Positions 26,818 through 35,120 of a stretch of 64,000 nt of DNA are shown here, one piece after another; position 1 is the stretch's first letter; every line of letters starts with the position of its first letter. This DNA comes from SAR324 cluster bacterium (GTDB lineage Bacteria > SAR324 > NAC60-12). Location of the stretch: assembly GCA_028281495.1 (NCBI GenBank), contig JANQJU010000048.1, positions 1-64,000 on the forward strand, in the 5' to 3' direction. Below the pieces are notes generated by a model. That model did no database searches, was not told the origin of the DNA, and was given only the letters and a program-made list of their open reading frames with translations. The translations under genes were made by a program, and so were the position numbers.

Positions 26818-27746
26818 AACGGACCGTTTAAGCACCAATCGACCACTGCCATCGCACTATACAGTTTGTTTTTGGCCTGCTCGAACGCAATGCTTTGTGG
26901 GCCATCCAACACGGTTGCCACCACTTCTTCCTCTCGGTGGGCCGGTAGATCGTGCATGAACAACGCCCTGGCATTGGCTGCCATCACCTCCTCGTTGACA
27001 CGGAAAGGGGCAAAGGTGGCACGCCAGTTGGGATCCGCTTTGGTGGTTCCGGTGGTTTGCCAACGGGTCGTGTACACCACGTCGACATTGGTGGGCAGAT
27101 TCCTCATGGAGTGACTGTCGATAATCAACGCCCCATGTCGTTTCCCCACCAATTTTGCTTCAGCAAGAATTTTCGGATCCAACCCATATCCGGGGGGCGT
27201 GTACAAATGGAATTCCACATCCTTGAAACGGGCCAAGGCAAGCGCTAAAGACGCCGCTGTGTTGTTTCCCTCGCCAATATACAGCACGCGAAGTCCTTCA
27301 ATTTGTTTAAATTGACTTTGCATGGTCGTGAGGTCAGCAATGGCTTGAGTGGGGTGTTCGTCTCGGCTCATGGCATTGATCACCGACATCGTGTTTTGTG
27401 AAGCAAACAGCCGCAGTTCTTCCGGACACCCCGCAGTTCGAATGACCAACGCATCAAGCATGGAAGACAGAACCCTGACCGTATCTTCTGTGGTCTCGCC
27501 TGTATTCACCTGCAAATCATTCGGCCCATAGGCAATGATTTGCGCTCCAATTCTCAACGATCCACTTGAAAAAGCAGTCCGGGTTCGCGTTGAAGTTTTC
27601 AAAAAGTAGATACCCACAATTTTTCCTTGAGCGGTATGGGCGACATTTTTCCCTTCTGCAATGAACTGCGCTCCGCGGGAAACAAGGTAACGGAGATCCT
27701 GATTTTCCAAATCTCGAATGGATATGAGATGACGGCAGTTATTCAT
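26814..27746 (-). CDS. Amino-acid carbamoyltransferase (OTCase/ATCase family, non-canonical)
   Basis: 310 residues, ATG at 27746 with GAGGAG 7 nt upstream. The carbamoyl-phosphate motif STRTRTAF and HPTQAIADL are intact. In the amino-acid half, the OTCase HCLP motif reads HDLPAHREEEV and the SMG loop is absent. Its place is taken by DVVYTTRWQ, which looks more like aspartate transcarbamoylase. The substrate is therefore probably not ornithine. A carbamoyltransferase of this family is thought to make beta-ureidoalanine from 2,3-diaminopropionate for zwittermicin, and that is the leading hypothesis here. Genes for diaminopropionate synthesis are not in the window. Carbamoylation of another amine or of the assembled product is also possible. 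Confidence 0.88.
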   Translation of the reverse strand: MNNCRHLISIRDLENQDLRYLVSRGAQFIAEGKNVAHTAQGKIVGIYFLKTSTRTRTAFSSGSLRIGAQIIAYGPNDLQVNTGETTEDTVRVLSSMLDALVIRTAGCPEELRLFASQNTMSVINAMSRDEHPTQAIADLTTMQSQFKQIEGLRVLYIGEGNNTAASLALALARFKDVEFHLYTPPGYGLDPKILAEAKLVGKRHGALIIDSHSMRNLPTNVDVVYTTRWQTTGTTKADPNWRATFAPFRVNEEVMAANARALFMHDLPAHREEEVVATVLDGPQSIAFEQAKNKLYSAMAVVDWCLNGPL

Positions 27747-27797
27747 TATTACTCCTCAATTTTCATAAACTATGGATGGCCAAACGACGCTTCTGCT

Positions 27798-28811
27798 TTA
27801 AAACGACTTGAGGCGAGCGATCACATTTTGTCCGATATTTTCTATTTCATCTCCATTGATGCACGTCAAAATAAAGTAGTTCGCACCCATATTGTGGAAT
27901 CGCTTCAACGTGGACGTCACTTCCGCATACGAACCGACGGAAGAGATCGAATTGGATGGATTGATTTTATTCAAACCCGCCCAAAGCGTTTCATCAATCA
28001 TGAGGTCATTGGCCCCAAAATCCCGATATCGACCCAATCCCACGGAATCCACACTCTTGAGAAAAACCTTTGTGAGCCGCTTGATCTGTTCCGGTGTATT
28101 GGCAACCAATTGCTCTGCCACTTGCCAGGCTTCCTCCGAAGTCTTGCGTGCAATCACATCAATTAGCAGGGCACATTGAATGTCCCTTCCGTGTTGTTTG
28201 GCCAAGGCTCTTACGTTTTCAAAGGTCCTTTCAACCGTCGAAAAATCGCTGGCGTACATGATGTAAACATCCCCATATTTCGCCGCCACTTCCTGGGCTT
28301 CCTGAGAACTCCCTGCCACAAAGTAACTGGCGGGTTGACAGGAATCTTCAGCAGGATAGATATCGCTGCTAATGATCGAAAAGAAATCCCCGTCATAGGT
28401 GGTGGTCCCCTGCCTCAATTGCTGAAGGATTTCGGTGAATTCTCGGGTTCGGACATAACGCTCTGCATGGCGTATGGGTTTTTGATCTTTGGAAAGCGTG
28501 ATTTTGGAACTGCCGGTAACGATATTGAGACTGGCCCGAGGTCCGACAATCGCATTCAACGTATTCAACGCTTTGGCCGTGTATGTCGGCAAAATATGAT
28601 TGGTGTTTTGTGCGATTAGCAACTCAATGTTTTTGCAATCCATGCCAATTTTTGTCGCAATGACAAATGGATCTAAGGAGTCTGGCGTTAGCGATACCAA
28701 TACCGCATCAAAATGGTTCCCTTCGGCTCGCAAGGAATGGTCAATATACGCCTCGATAAGCCGCTGCGTTTCGTGTGTCCGGACAACCGGTAAAGCCCAA
28801 CAAAATTTCAT
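27798..28811 (-). CDS. Luciferase-like flavin monooxygenase (SsuD-like LLM)
   Basis: 337 residues. ATG at 28811 overlaps the stop of the upstream NRPS (ATGA). SsuD/bacterial luciferase-like features include LNIVTGSS, RHAERYVRTREFTEILQQL, YFVAGSSQEAQEVAAKYGDVYIM and the C-terminal NYFILTCIN. LLM proteins use FMNH2 and oxygen. In NRPS/PKS clusters they hydroxylate carrier-bound or free intermediates. The substrate cannot be read from sequence. Tight coupling to the terminal NRPS suggests action on its amino acid or on the chain. I know of no such enzyme in the zwittermicin pathway, so this may mark a structural difference. Confidence 0.88.
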   Translation of the reverse strand: MKFCWALPVVRTHETQRLIEAYIDHSLRAEGNHFDAVLVSLTPDSLDPFVIATKIGMDCKNIELLIAQNTNHILPTYTAKALNTLNAIVGPRASLNIVTGSSKITLSKDQKPIRHAERYVRTREFTEILQQLRQGTTTYDGDFFSIISSDIYPAEDSCQPASYFVAGSSQEAQEVAAKYGDVYIMYASDFSTVERTFENVRALAKQHGRDIQCALLIDVIARKTSEEAWQVAEQLVANTPEQIKRLTKVFLKSVDSVGLGRYRDFGANDLMIDETLWAGLNKINPSNSISSVGSYAEVTSTLKRFHNMGANYFILTCINGDEIENIGQNVIARLKSF

Positions 28812-31800
28812 GCTGTTTTCCCTTCGATGTGTTCGGCTAGCATCCGAACCGTTCGCATTTCATATACAATCAAATCGTCGACAACGAAGCCGCTCTTTTC
28901 TAATTCCAAATCGATGGAAATAGCGGTCAGTGAATTCCCTCCTTGCTTGAAGAAATCCGAATCGATATCGATCTGATCCTGCTCCAGTACTCGGCTCCAG
29001 ATATCGATCAGTTCCTGTTCCAATGCGGTGGTTTCATGACTGGGCGGAGCCACTCCCCAGTTTTCGACCTGAATGGCCAGCAGTTCTTGCAAATCGACCT
29101 TCCCAGAACTGTTGATGGGGAATGTTTCCAACTGAACCAAGACATTGGGGATCGAATAATCCGGCAAATACTGGCGCAAATGTTTCTCCAGTTCGCGCTC
29201 CGCTACCGTGTCTTGTGCCGTATAAAATGCCCGAAGTTCTCCCCCGTGGGCCTCAGCTTGGATAACGTGGGCTTCGGTGATGCCAGGGAATTCCTGTATT
29301 CGATTTTCGATCTCTCCTTTTTCGACCCGAAAACCACGGATTTTGACCTGTTGATCGGATCGCCCCAAATACTCGATTTCGCCATTGGTCAACCACCGTC
29401 CAATATCTCCAGTTTTGTAGAGCCGCCCCAGCGTAGGATGTTGGGTGAACACCGATTGTGTTTTCTCCTCGTCATTCAAGTATCCCTGAGAAAGGCTTCC
29501 CCCGCCGATATAAACATCCCCATGAATCTCCGTCGGGCATAAGTCTAAATTTTCATGGAGTAGGTACATTTGAACGTTTGTCAACGGGCGGCCGATGCTC
29601 ATGGTTCGGTCGGTTTCTTGGGCAGAAAATCGTTTGGATGTGGCAAAGACGGTGGCTTCGGTCGGTCCGTACAAATTGACCAAATCCGCTGCCCCTCCTA
29701 TGGCATAAAAACGCTCCACTAGGTTCAGAGGCAACGCTTCACCTGCCAGATACAGGGCTTTTAAAGAGCGGAGAGATTCCACCGAGGTGTTTTCCAAGCT
29801 ATCCAAAAACACCTTAAACATGGAGGGAACAAAATTGGTGAGTGTGATTCCATACTGCTCAATGAAGGCGATGATTTTTCTCGGATCTTTATGCAGGTCT
29901 CCTGGGAGCACCACCACTTGTGCTGCGGACATGAGGCTGACAAACACTTCCATCACGGAAACATCAAAAGTGATCGGGGTTTTGAATAAAATACGATCCT
30001 GAGGAGTCAACGGATAGTCGGTTTGCATGGCAGTGATAAAGTTTTCCATATTGCGATGGCTCACTTTAATCCCCTTGGGCTTCCCGGTAGAACCCGACGT
30101 AAAAATCACATAAGCGGTCTGTGCAGAATCGGTATGAACTGTCGTTAAGGTGGGGGCCGCTTCTTCAACTTTGGAGTCATCCACCAGTAGCGTGTTTTCA
30201 AAATCGGCACAGCGATCTTGATACGTGCGGTTGGTGAGGATGGTGTTTGTATCGCACTCGCGGGCGATCTCCACGATGCGGTTTTGGGGATAACCGGGAT
30301 CTAACGGCACGTAGGTCAACCCCAGTTTCAAGACTGCCATGAGGCTCGCGATCATTTCATAGCTTCGGTCCAATAGGATCAAAATGTTTGTGTCTTTCCC
30401 TGCTCCGGATCGCTTCAGGGTGTTTGCAATTCGGTTGGAAAAGCGATCAAGCTCCTCATAAGTGATCTGCCGATCCTGACACACAATCGCGATTTGCTGT
30501 GGATGCGCCGACACCACATCGGAAAACATTTCAGGGATGGTGCGTTCCGACAACGGGACTTGGGGGGAGACACTGAATTCTTCCAGCATTCGTTTTTTCT
30601 CACGGGCTGAGATCAACGAAAGCTGACCAATCGATTCCATTGGCTTTTCACATAAGTCCCCCACCACATGAATCAATCGTTCCAACATCAAATCGATACT
30701 TTCCTGGGTGAACAGTGTCGTGTTGTATTCAATCTCCACCTGGATGGATGATTCCAATTTTCGAAAGTTGAAGGTTAAATCAAATTTTGAAGTCGTGGGC
30801 AGCACATCTCGTCGTGCAAACGTCACGGAGCCGCTGTTTTGGATGTCCTGGTAAAAGTTCTCCATCAAAATCATCACATCAAAAACCGGATGTCGACTGG
30901 GATCCACTTCGATATCCAACTTGGATAGAATTTCTTCAAATGGCGCATCGCTATGGCTGATTCCTTCAAAGATGCCGCGGTTGACCTCTTGTAGAAACGC
31001 TTCCACCGTGTTTGATGGTTCCACCACATTTTTGAGAACAATGGTGTTGATGATGGGGCCAACCACTTTCTCAAACCGCCCCCCCTTTCGGAGGTCGACT
31101 GGGGTGCCTATAAAAAGCTTCTTTTGATCGGTGTATTGAAACAAAAGCACATTGAGAGCTGCGGTATATAAAGCGAACTCTGTGATCCCCAAGGCCTTTG
31201 TGGCCTTGTCAATTGCCTTGCTGGTGCTTGTGGGAATTTCCCCCACAACCAAGTTGCCCGCATATTTTAAAAATTTGGGACGCGTGAAATCTGTCGAGAG
31301 ATCCAATGGAATGTAGTCGCTCAGTTGGTCGAGCCAGTATTGGGTTTCCTCTTGCAGACCCGATTGATTGTGATGGAACCAATCCACATAGCTCAGAAAC
31401 GGGGAAGCCGATTCCAGCGGCTTGGTTTGATGATACAGGTTCACCAACTCCTGGCTGAGGATCGCCAAAGACAGTCCATCTCCCACAATGTGATGCATAT
31501 CCAAAACGAGATACGCCTTATTGGCATGGGCCTTAAGTAGGCCCACGCGAAACAAAGGGCCGGTATCGAGATCAAAAGGTTGAATGAAGTCTTCAATGGC
31601 AGAATCGATCTGGGTTTCATCGGATTCGATTCGTGACAGCCGCAGTGGCTCCATCGGATGAATTTTGAACCGGATTTCCCCTGCCTCAAAATGGAACGAT
31701 GAACGGAGCACCTCATGCCGGTCGATCAGTTGATTGACACACCCTTCCAAACGCGCCACGTCAATTTCCCCTTCCACTTGAATCACAGACGCTAGGTTGT

Positions 31801-32914
31801 AGGCAGTGCCAATTTCTTTGTTTTTGCAGAGGAGGTAGAGCCTCTTTTGCGCCGGAAGCGCCTTCCTGTATTCTTGAACAACGGGTTCGGCCTCCGTTCC
31901 TTCGATGGCTGTGGATTGAGAGAGCACGGTGGCCATGCCTGCCAAGGTCGGTTTTTCGAAAAAATCGAGCAACCTCACTTCAAGGCGCATTTCCTCCCGA
32001 ATCCGGTTCACCAGGGATACAAGATTCAACGAATGCCCTCCTAATACAAAAAAATTATCCTGGGCTTCGACGTGATTGATGCTGAGAAGATTTTGCCAAA
32101 GTCCCGACAACTCATTTTCGAGTGCGGTTTTAGGGCGATTCATCGCGGAGTCTTTGCATGCCTGATCCTCCAATGAGGTTTTGGTCATCAAGACGCTCAG
32201 GTCCCCCGAACTCACGAAGTCTTTAATAAAAAATTCGAGATTCGTGATGCGCTCCTCTTTGTTCTGGCCAATCAATTTGATGACCTGCACATACGCATTC
32301 AGTAAGCTCGATGCCACCTCTCCCGACAGCTTTGCTTTGTTGTAACTCACCTTCACTCTCAACGACTTTGCAATCCGTGACACCTGGATGTCAATGTCCG
32401 CTTTAAACGCCAGCTTCAGTTGCACAGGGTAAAACCCAAACATGACAGAAGGCGCTAAACTCGTTTCCGGACCATCTGGGTTTTTGATCATGTCGATGGG
32501 GAAATTCTGAAACTTGGTTGACTCGATCAAGTCGTCACGCAAACCTCCTAAAAATTCCTTCACATTGCCATGCCGCGACGGGTCAATCGATAACACCAAC
32601 AGTTTGTTCATCAACCCCTCTTGATCATCTGCCGCAAAAATAGGGGAAAGGATGTACGGTTTTTGGTTTTTGATGAATTTCAGACTGATGAGAAGTGCCG
32701 ACATCAACACCACAACGAGTCGATGATCTGAACCATTTGCCAAGGCATCCAACTGTTGGGTTGTACCGGGGTCGATAATCACAAAGTCCTGGCTGTAATC
32801 TGCTCCATTTCCGTCGCTGAAACTAAAGTCCAACTCCTCCAGTTTTTTTGTCCAATATACTTTTTCTTGATGTCTCTCATTGTATGCAACAAGCCGGTCG
32901 AGATTCATTGACAT
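28808..32914 (-). CDS. Terminal NRPS: half-C - PCP - C - A - PCP
   Basis: 1368 residues, ATG at 32914 with GGAG 5 nt upstream. Residues ~1-240 resemble the C-terminal lobe of a C domain and lack HHxxxDG. PCP1 has LGGHSLNL near 295. A full C domain follows (HHIVGDG near 475), then an A domain (FTSGSTGKPKG near 943, NLYGPTEATV) and PCP2 (QGGNSLTAI near 1325), and the protein ends with no thioesterase or reductase. The A-domain code read by hand is DVMNYALVFK, which I cannot match to a known amino acid. PCP1 has no A domain in cis, so the stand-alone A domain of 1848-4871 is a likely donor. This protein probably receives the polyketide chain from the C-terminal C domain of 11201-21205. Confidence 0.92.
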   Translation of the reverse strand: MSMNLDRLVAYNERHQEKVYWTKKLEELDFSFSDGNGADYSQDFVIIDPGTTQQLDALANGSDHRLVVVLMSALLISLKFIKNQKPYILSPIFAADDQEGLMNKLLVLSIDPSRHGNVKEFLGGLRDDLIESTKFQNFPIDMIKNPDGPETSLAPSVMFGFYPVQLKLAFKADIDIQVSRIAKSLRVKVSYNKAKLSGEVASSLLNAYVQVIKLIGQNKEERITNLEFFIKDFVSSGDLSVLMTKTSLEDQACKDSAMNRPKTALENELSGLWQNLLSINHVEAQDNFFVLGGHSLNLVSLVNRIREEMRLEVRLLDFFEKPTLAGMATVLSQSTAIEGTEAEPVVQEYRKALPAQKRLYLLCKNKEIGTAYNLASVIQVEGEIDVARLEGCVNQLIDRHEVLRSSFHFEAGEIRFKIHPMEPLRLSRIESDETQIDSAIEDFIQPFDLDTGPLFRVGLLKAHANKAYLVLDMHHIVGDGLSLAILSQELVNLYHQTKPLESASPFLSYVDWFHHNQSGLQEETQYWLDQLSDYIPLDLSTDFTRPKFLKYAGNLVVGEIPTSTSKAIDKATKALGITEFALYTAALNVLLFQYTDQKKLFIGTPVDLRKGGRFEKVVGPIINTIVLKNVVEPSNTVEAFLQEVNRGIFEGISHSDAPFEEILSKLDIEVDPSRHPVFDVMILMENFYQDIQNSGSVTFARRDVLPTTSKFDLTFNFRKLESSIQVEIEYNTTLFTQESIDLMLERLIHVVGDLCEKPMESIGQLSLISAREKKRMLEEFSVSPQVPLSERTIPEMFSDVVSAHPQQIAIVCQDRQITYEELDRFSNRIANTLKRSGAGKDTNILILLDRSYEMIASLMAVLKLGLTYVPLDPGYPQNRIVEIARECDTNTILTNRTYQDRCADFENTLLVDDSKVEEAAPTLTTVHTDSAQTAYVIFTSGSTGKPKGIKVSHRNMENFITAMQTDYPLTPQDRILFKTPITFDVSVMEVFVSLMSAAQVVVLPGDLHKDPRKIIAFIEQYGITLTNFVPSMFKVFLDSLENTSVESLRSLKALYLAGEALPLNLVERFYAIGGAADLVNLYGPTEATVFATSKRFSAQETDRTMSIGRPLTNVQMYLLHENLDLCPTEIHGDVYIGGGSLSQGYLNDEEKTQSVFTQHPTLGRLYKTGDIGRWLTNGEIEYLGRSDQQVKIRGFRVEKGEIENRIQEFPGITEAHVIQAEAHGGELRAFYTAQDTVAERELEKHLRQYLPDYSIPNVLVQLETFPINSSGKVDLQELLAIQVENWGVAPPSHETTALEQELIDIWSRVLEQDQIDIDSDFFKQGGNSLTAISIDLELEKSGFVVDDLIVYEMRTVRMLAEHIEGKTA

Positions 32915-32985
32915 ATTTGCTCCAAAAATAATGAATAGTATTCCTGAATTTGGGTCATAAGTAGCCTCTCTATGCGAAAGCGTTA

Positions 32986-33840
32986 TTACGATTTATACTC
33001 ATAAAATCCTTTATTGGATTTACGCCCTAGAAACCCCGCATCCACCATTTTTTGTAGTAAGGGGCAGCATCTAAATTTAGGATCTTGGAAGGAGTCGTAT
33101 AAGACCTTGAGCGAGTCGACGACGGTATCCAGCCCAATCAAATCAGCGGTTTCGAGTGGTCCCATTTTATGGCCAAAGCAGCGTTTGAATATCTCGTCGA
33201 CATCCTTCGGTTCGGCAAGCTGATCTTGAACCACAAAGGCCGCTTCGTTCATAAAAAGATGTGAAATACGGTTTGATACAAAACCTGGAAAATCTTTCAC
33301 CACAATCGGTTTGATTTCGAGTTGCTTCAACAGATCGGAAGCCTTTTGTATCGTCGTGTCACTTGTATGCTGACCTCGGATCACTTCAGCGGCTTCTTTG
33401 AGATAGACGGGATTCATAAAATGAATCCCAAGAATGCGTTCAGGATGGCTGATCGACGATCCGATTTTTGTGATCGAAATGCAGGACGTATTTGCGGCAA
33501 CAATCGTTTCTTCCTGCAAGATTGGGTTCAATTGAGAGTACAATGATTGCTTCATATCGATGTCTTCCGTGATGTTCTCCACCACAAAATCACTCGCTGC
33601 CAAAGCCTTTAAGTTGAGACTCATTTCCAGGTCAACCAATGCCTCTTTAGGCGATTTTCGGGGCAGCTTTTTGTTGATCATGGGGGCATACATCATGGTT
33701 TTGGATATTTCCGTCTTTGCCTTTTCTAAGATGGTATCTTGTGTATCGATCAATATCACTTTGTAACCCCGAAGCAGCAGAGTCACCGAAAGTCCAACAC
33801 CCATTGTACCTGCCCCAATCACACCTATTTTTTCATACAT
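32986..33840 (-). CDS. 3-hydroxyacyl-CoA dehydrogenase-like oxidase of extender-unit pathway
   Basis: About 284 residues. I chose ATG at 33840 (MYEKIGVIGAGTMGVG), with AAGGA 8 nt upstream. Earlier in-frame starts (ATG 33849, TTG 33858) are possible. The NAD-binding GAGTMGVG motif, ILGIHFMNPVYLKEAAEVI and VKDFPGFVSNRI place it in the 3-hydroxyacyl-CoA dehydrogenase family (FkbK/ZmaG). It would oxidise the primary alcohol of ACP-bound Ser or glycerate before the acyl-CoA dehydrogenase completes the oxidation. Only one copy is present for two predicted branches, so it is probably shared. A 72-nt gap separates it from the downstream NRPS. Confidence 0.92.
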   Translation of the reverse strand: MYEKIGVIGAGTMGVGLSVTLLLRGYKVILIDTQDTILEKAKTEISKTMMYAPMINKKLPRKSPKEALVDLEMSLNLKALAASDFVVENITEDIDMKQSLYSQLNPILQEETIVAANTSCISITKIGSSISHPERILGIHFMNPVYLKEAAEVIRGQHTSDTTIQKASDLLKQLEIKPIVVKDFPGFVSNRISHLFMNEAAFVVQDQLAEPKDVDEIFKRCFGHKMGPLETADLIGLDTVVDSLKVLYDSFQDPKFRCCPLLQKMVDAGFLGRKSNKGFYEYKS

Positions 33841-33854
33841 AGAATTCATCCTTA

Positions 33855-35120
33855 TCAAGGGTTTTTGTTTGGTTCGTTCGCATCAAGATAGATTTTGTTT
33901 TTCAGCACATTTTTACAAATTTGACTAAAATGCGACTGTGGAACTTGCTTCGCTTCCATTGCTTGAAAAAAAATGGCTACAGCCTTTCTAAACTCCACTT
34001 CAGAAAATTCGTTATGCTGTTTAGCCGCTTGCAGTTGTTGCTCGATTTGATCGCAGCACTCATGGATGATTTGTTGATACAATACTGAATTCTCATTGTG
34101 GTTTTTGACCGTTACCAAACTGCGATAAATGTTTTCAACCACCTCAACAAATTCAAGATTTTTATAAGTCAAACCACCGAGGGTACGCTCCACATCTTGC
34201 GGAGATCCGATCGAACAACTGGTGGCCCCAATTTGGTTTTCCTCAGCAAGAAACTTCAGAATATTTTTGGGTCCCAACTCAAACAGGAGATTGACTCCTT
34301 GCTGATCCAGAAAATCGATGGAGGCTTTCCACAACACCGGACAAATCAGGTGCTCCGCTAGATTATCTTGTAGTGACTCAAAACAGTGAGGATGGCCACT
34401 CACGTTGGAGATGACATCCACGTTTGGCCTGTTGAAGCGGACTCCCTTCAAGACCTCACGAAATTCCTGTTTGGCTTCGGTCATGAAGGGGGAATGAAAG
34501 GGGCCACTCATTTTGATGGGAATGACGATTCCTGAGTAGACCATCAAGTAATCATGGACTTCTCGGATGGCTTGTAGTGTTCCTGAAATGCAGGTTTTCA
34601 AGGGGCTGTCGATTGCAGAAATAGTGACGTTTTCGCTTCCCACATGAGCACAGGCTTTCTCAACAAGGCGATAGTCTGAGTTGACAATCCACGCCATGGT
34701 GCCCACTTCTTTTTCCACCTTGCTGACGATCTGACTTCGTCTTTTTAATAGGTGAAGCGACTCGGTAAAAGGAATCACACCCGCACCAACTAAGGCAGAA
34801 TACTCTCCCAAGCTATACCCCAACATGAAATCTGGTTCGATCTGACTGTTCAATCGAAAGCTTTCATAGGTTGCCACATTGATTGTATGAAGTATCAACT
34901 GAGCATATTCGAGCTTTTCAAGTTTTTGGTATTGCTCTCCACAGCAAATCTCCATGACATCTTCATTCAAAAAATCGGTAGCCTGATCGACAACTCCTTT
35001 GAATGCGTTGCACTGTTCATAGAATGCTTTGCCCATTCCCTTTTGTTGGGATCCCACACCAGGAAACATGTAGGCGACTTTAATTTTTTGTGGAAACAGG
35101 ATCGAATTGGGTGACATCAT
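33855..35120 (-). CDS. Free-standing (trans) acyltransferase
   Basis: 421 residues. ATG at 35120 overlaps the NRPS-PKS stop (ATGA). Malonyl-CoA:ACP transacylase-like: FPGVGSQQKGMGKAFY, active site Ser103 in GYSLGEYSAL, GPFHSPFM carrying the partner His, and FELGPKNILKFL. A ~110-residue C-terminal extension follows the AT fold. It resembles ZmaF, which moves aminomalonyl and hydroxymalonyl groups from their ACPs to AT-less PKS modules. One such module exists here (module 1 of 11201-21205). Confidence 0.92.
   Translation of the reverse strand: MMSPNSILFPQKIKVAYMFPGVGSQQKGMGKAFYEQCNAFKGVVDQATDFLNEDVMEICCGEQYQKLEKLEYAQLILHTINVATYESFRLNSQIEPDFMLGYSLGEYSALVGAGVIPFTESLHLLKRRSQIVSKVEKEVGTMAWIVNSDYRLVEKACAHVGSENVTISAIDSPLKTCISGTLQAIREVHDYLMVYSGIVIPIKMSGPFHSPFMTEAKQEFREVLKGVRFNRPNVDVISNVSGHPHCFESLQDNLAEHLICPVLWKASIDFLDQQGVNLLFELGPKNILKFLAEENQIGATSCSIGSPQDVERTLGGLTYKNLEFVEVVENIYRSLVTVKNHNENSVLYQQIIHECCDQIEQQLQAAKQHNEFSEVEFRKAVAIFFQAMEAKQVPQSHFSQICKNVLKNKIYLDANEPNKNP

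Noticed and set aside
26814..27746. Housekeeping ornithine carbamoyltransferase (argF)
   Set aside because: The SMG loop is missing and HCLP is changed to HDLP, and the gene overlaps biosynthetic genes, so a housekeeping role is unlikely.
28943..29542. Plus-strand open frame of 199 codons
   Set aside because: It lies opposite the A/PCP region of the terminal NRPS, where conserved motifs prove the minus-strand frame.
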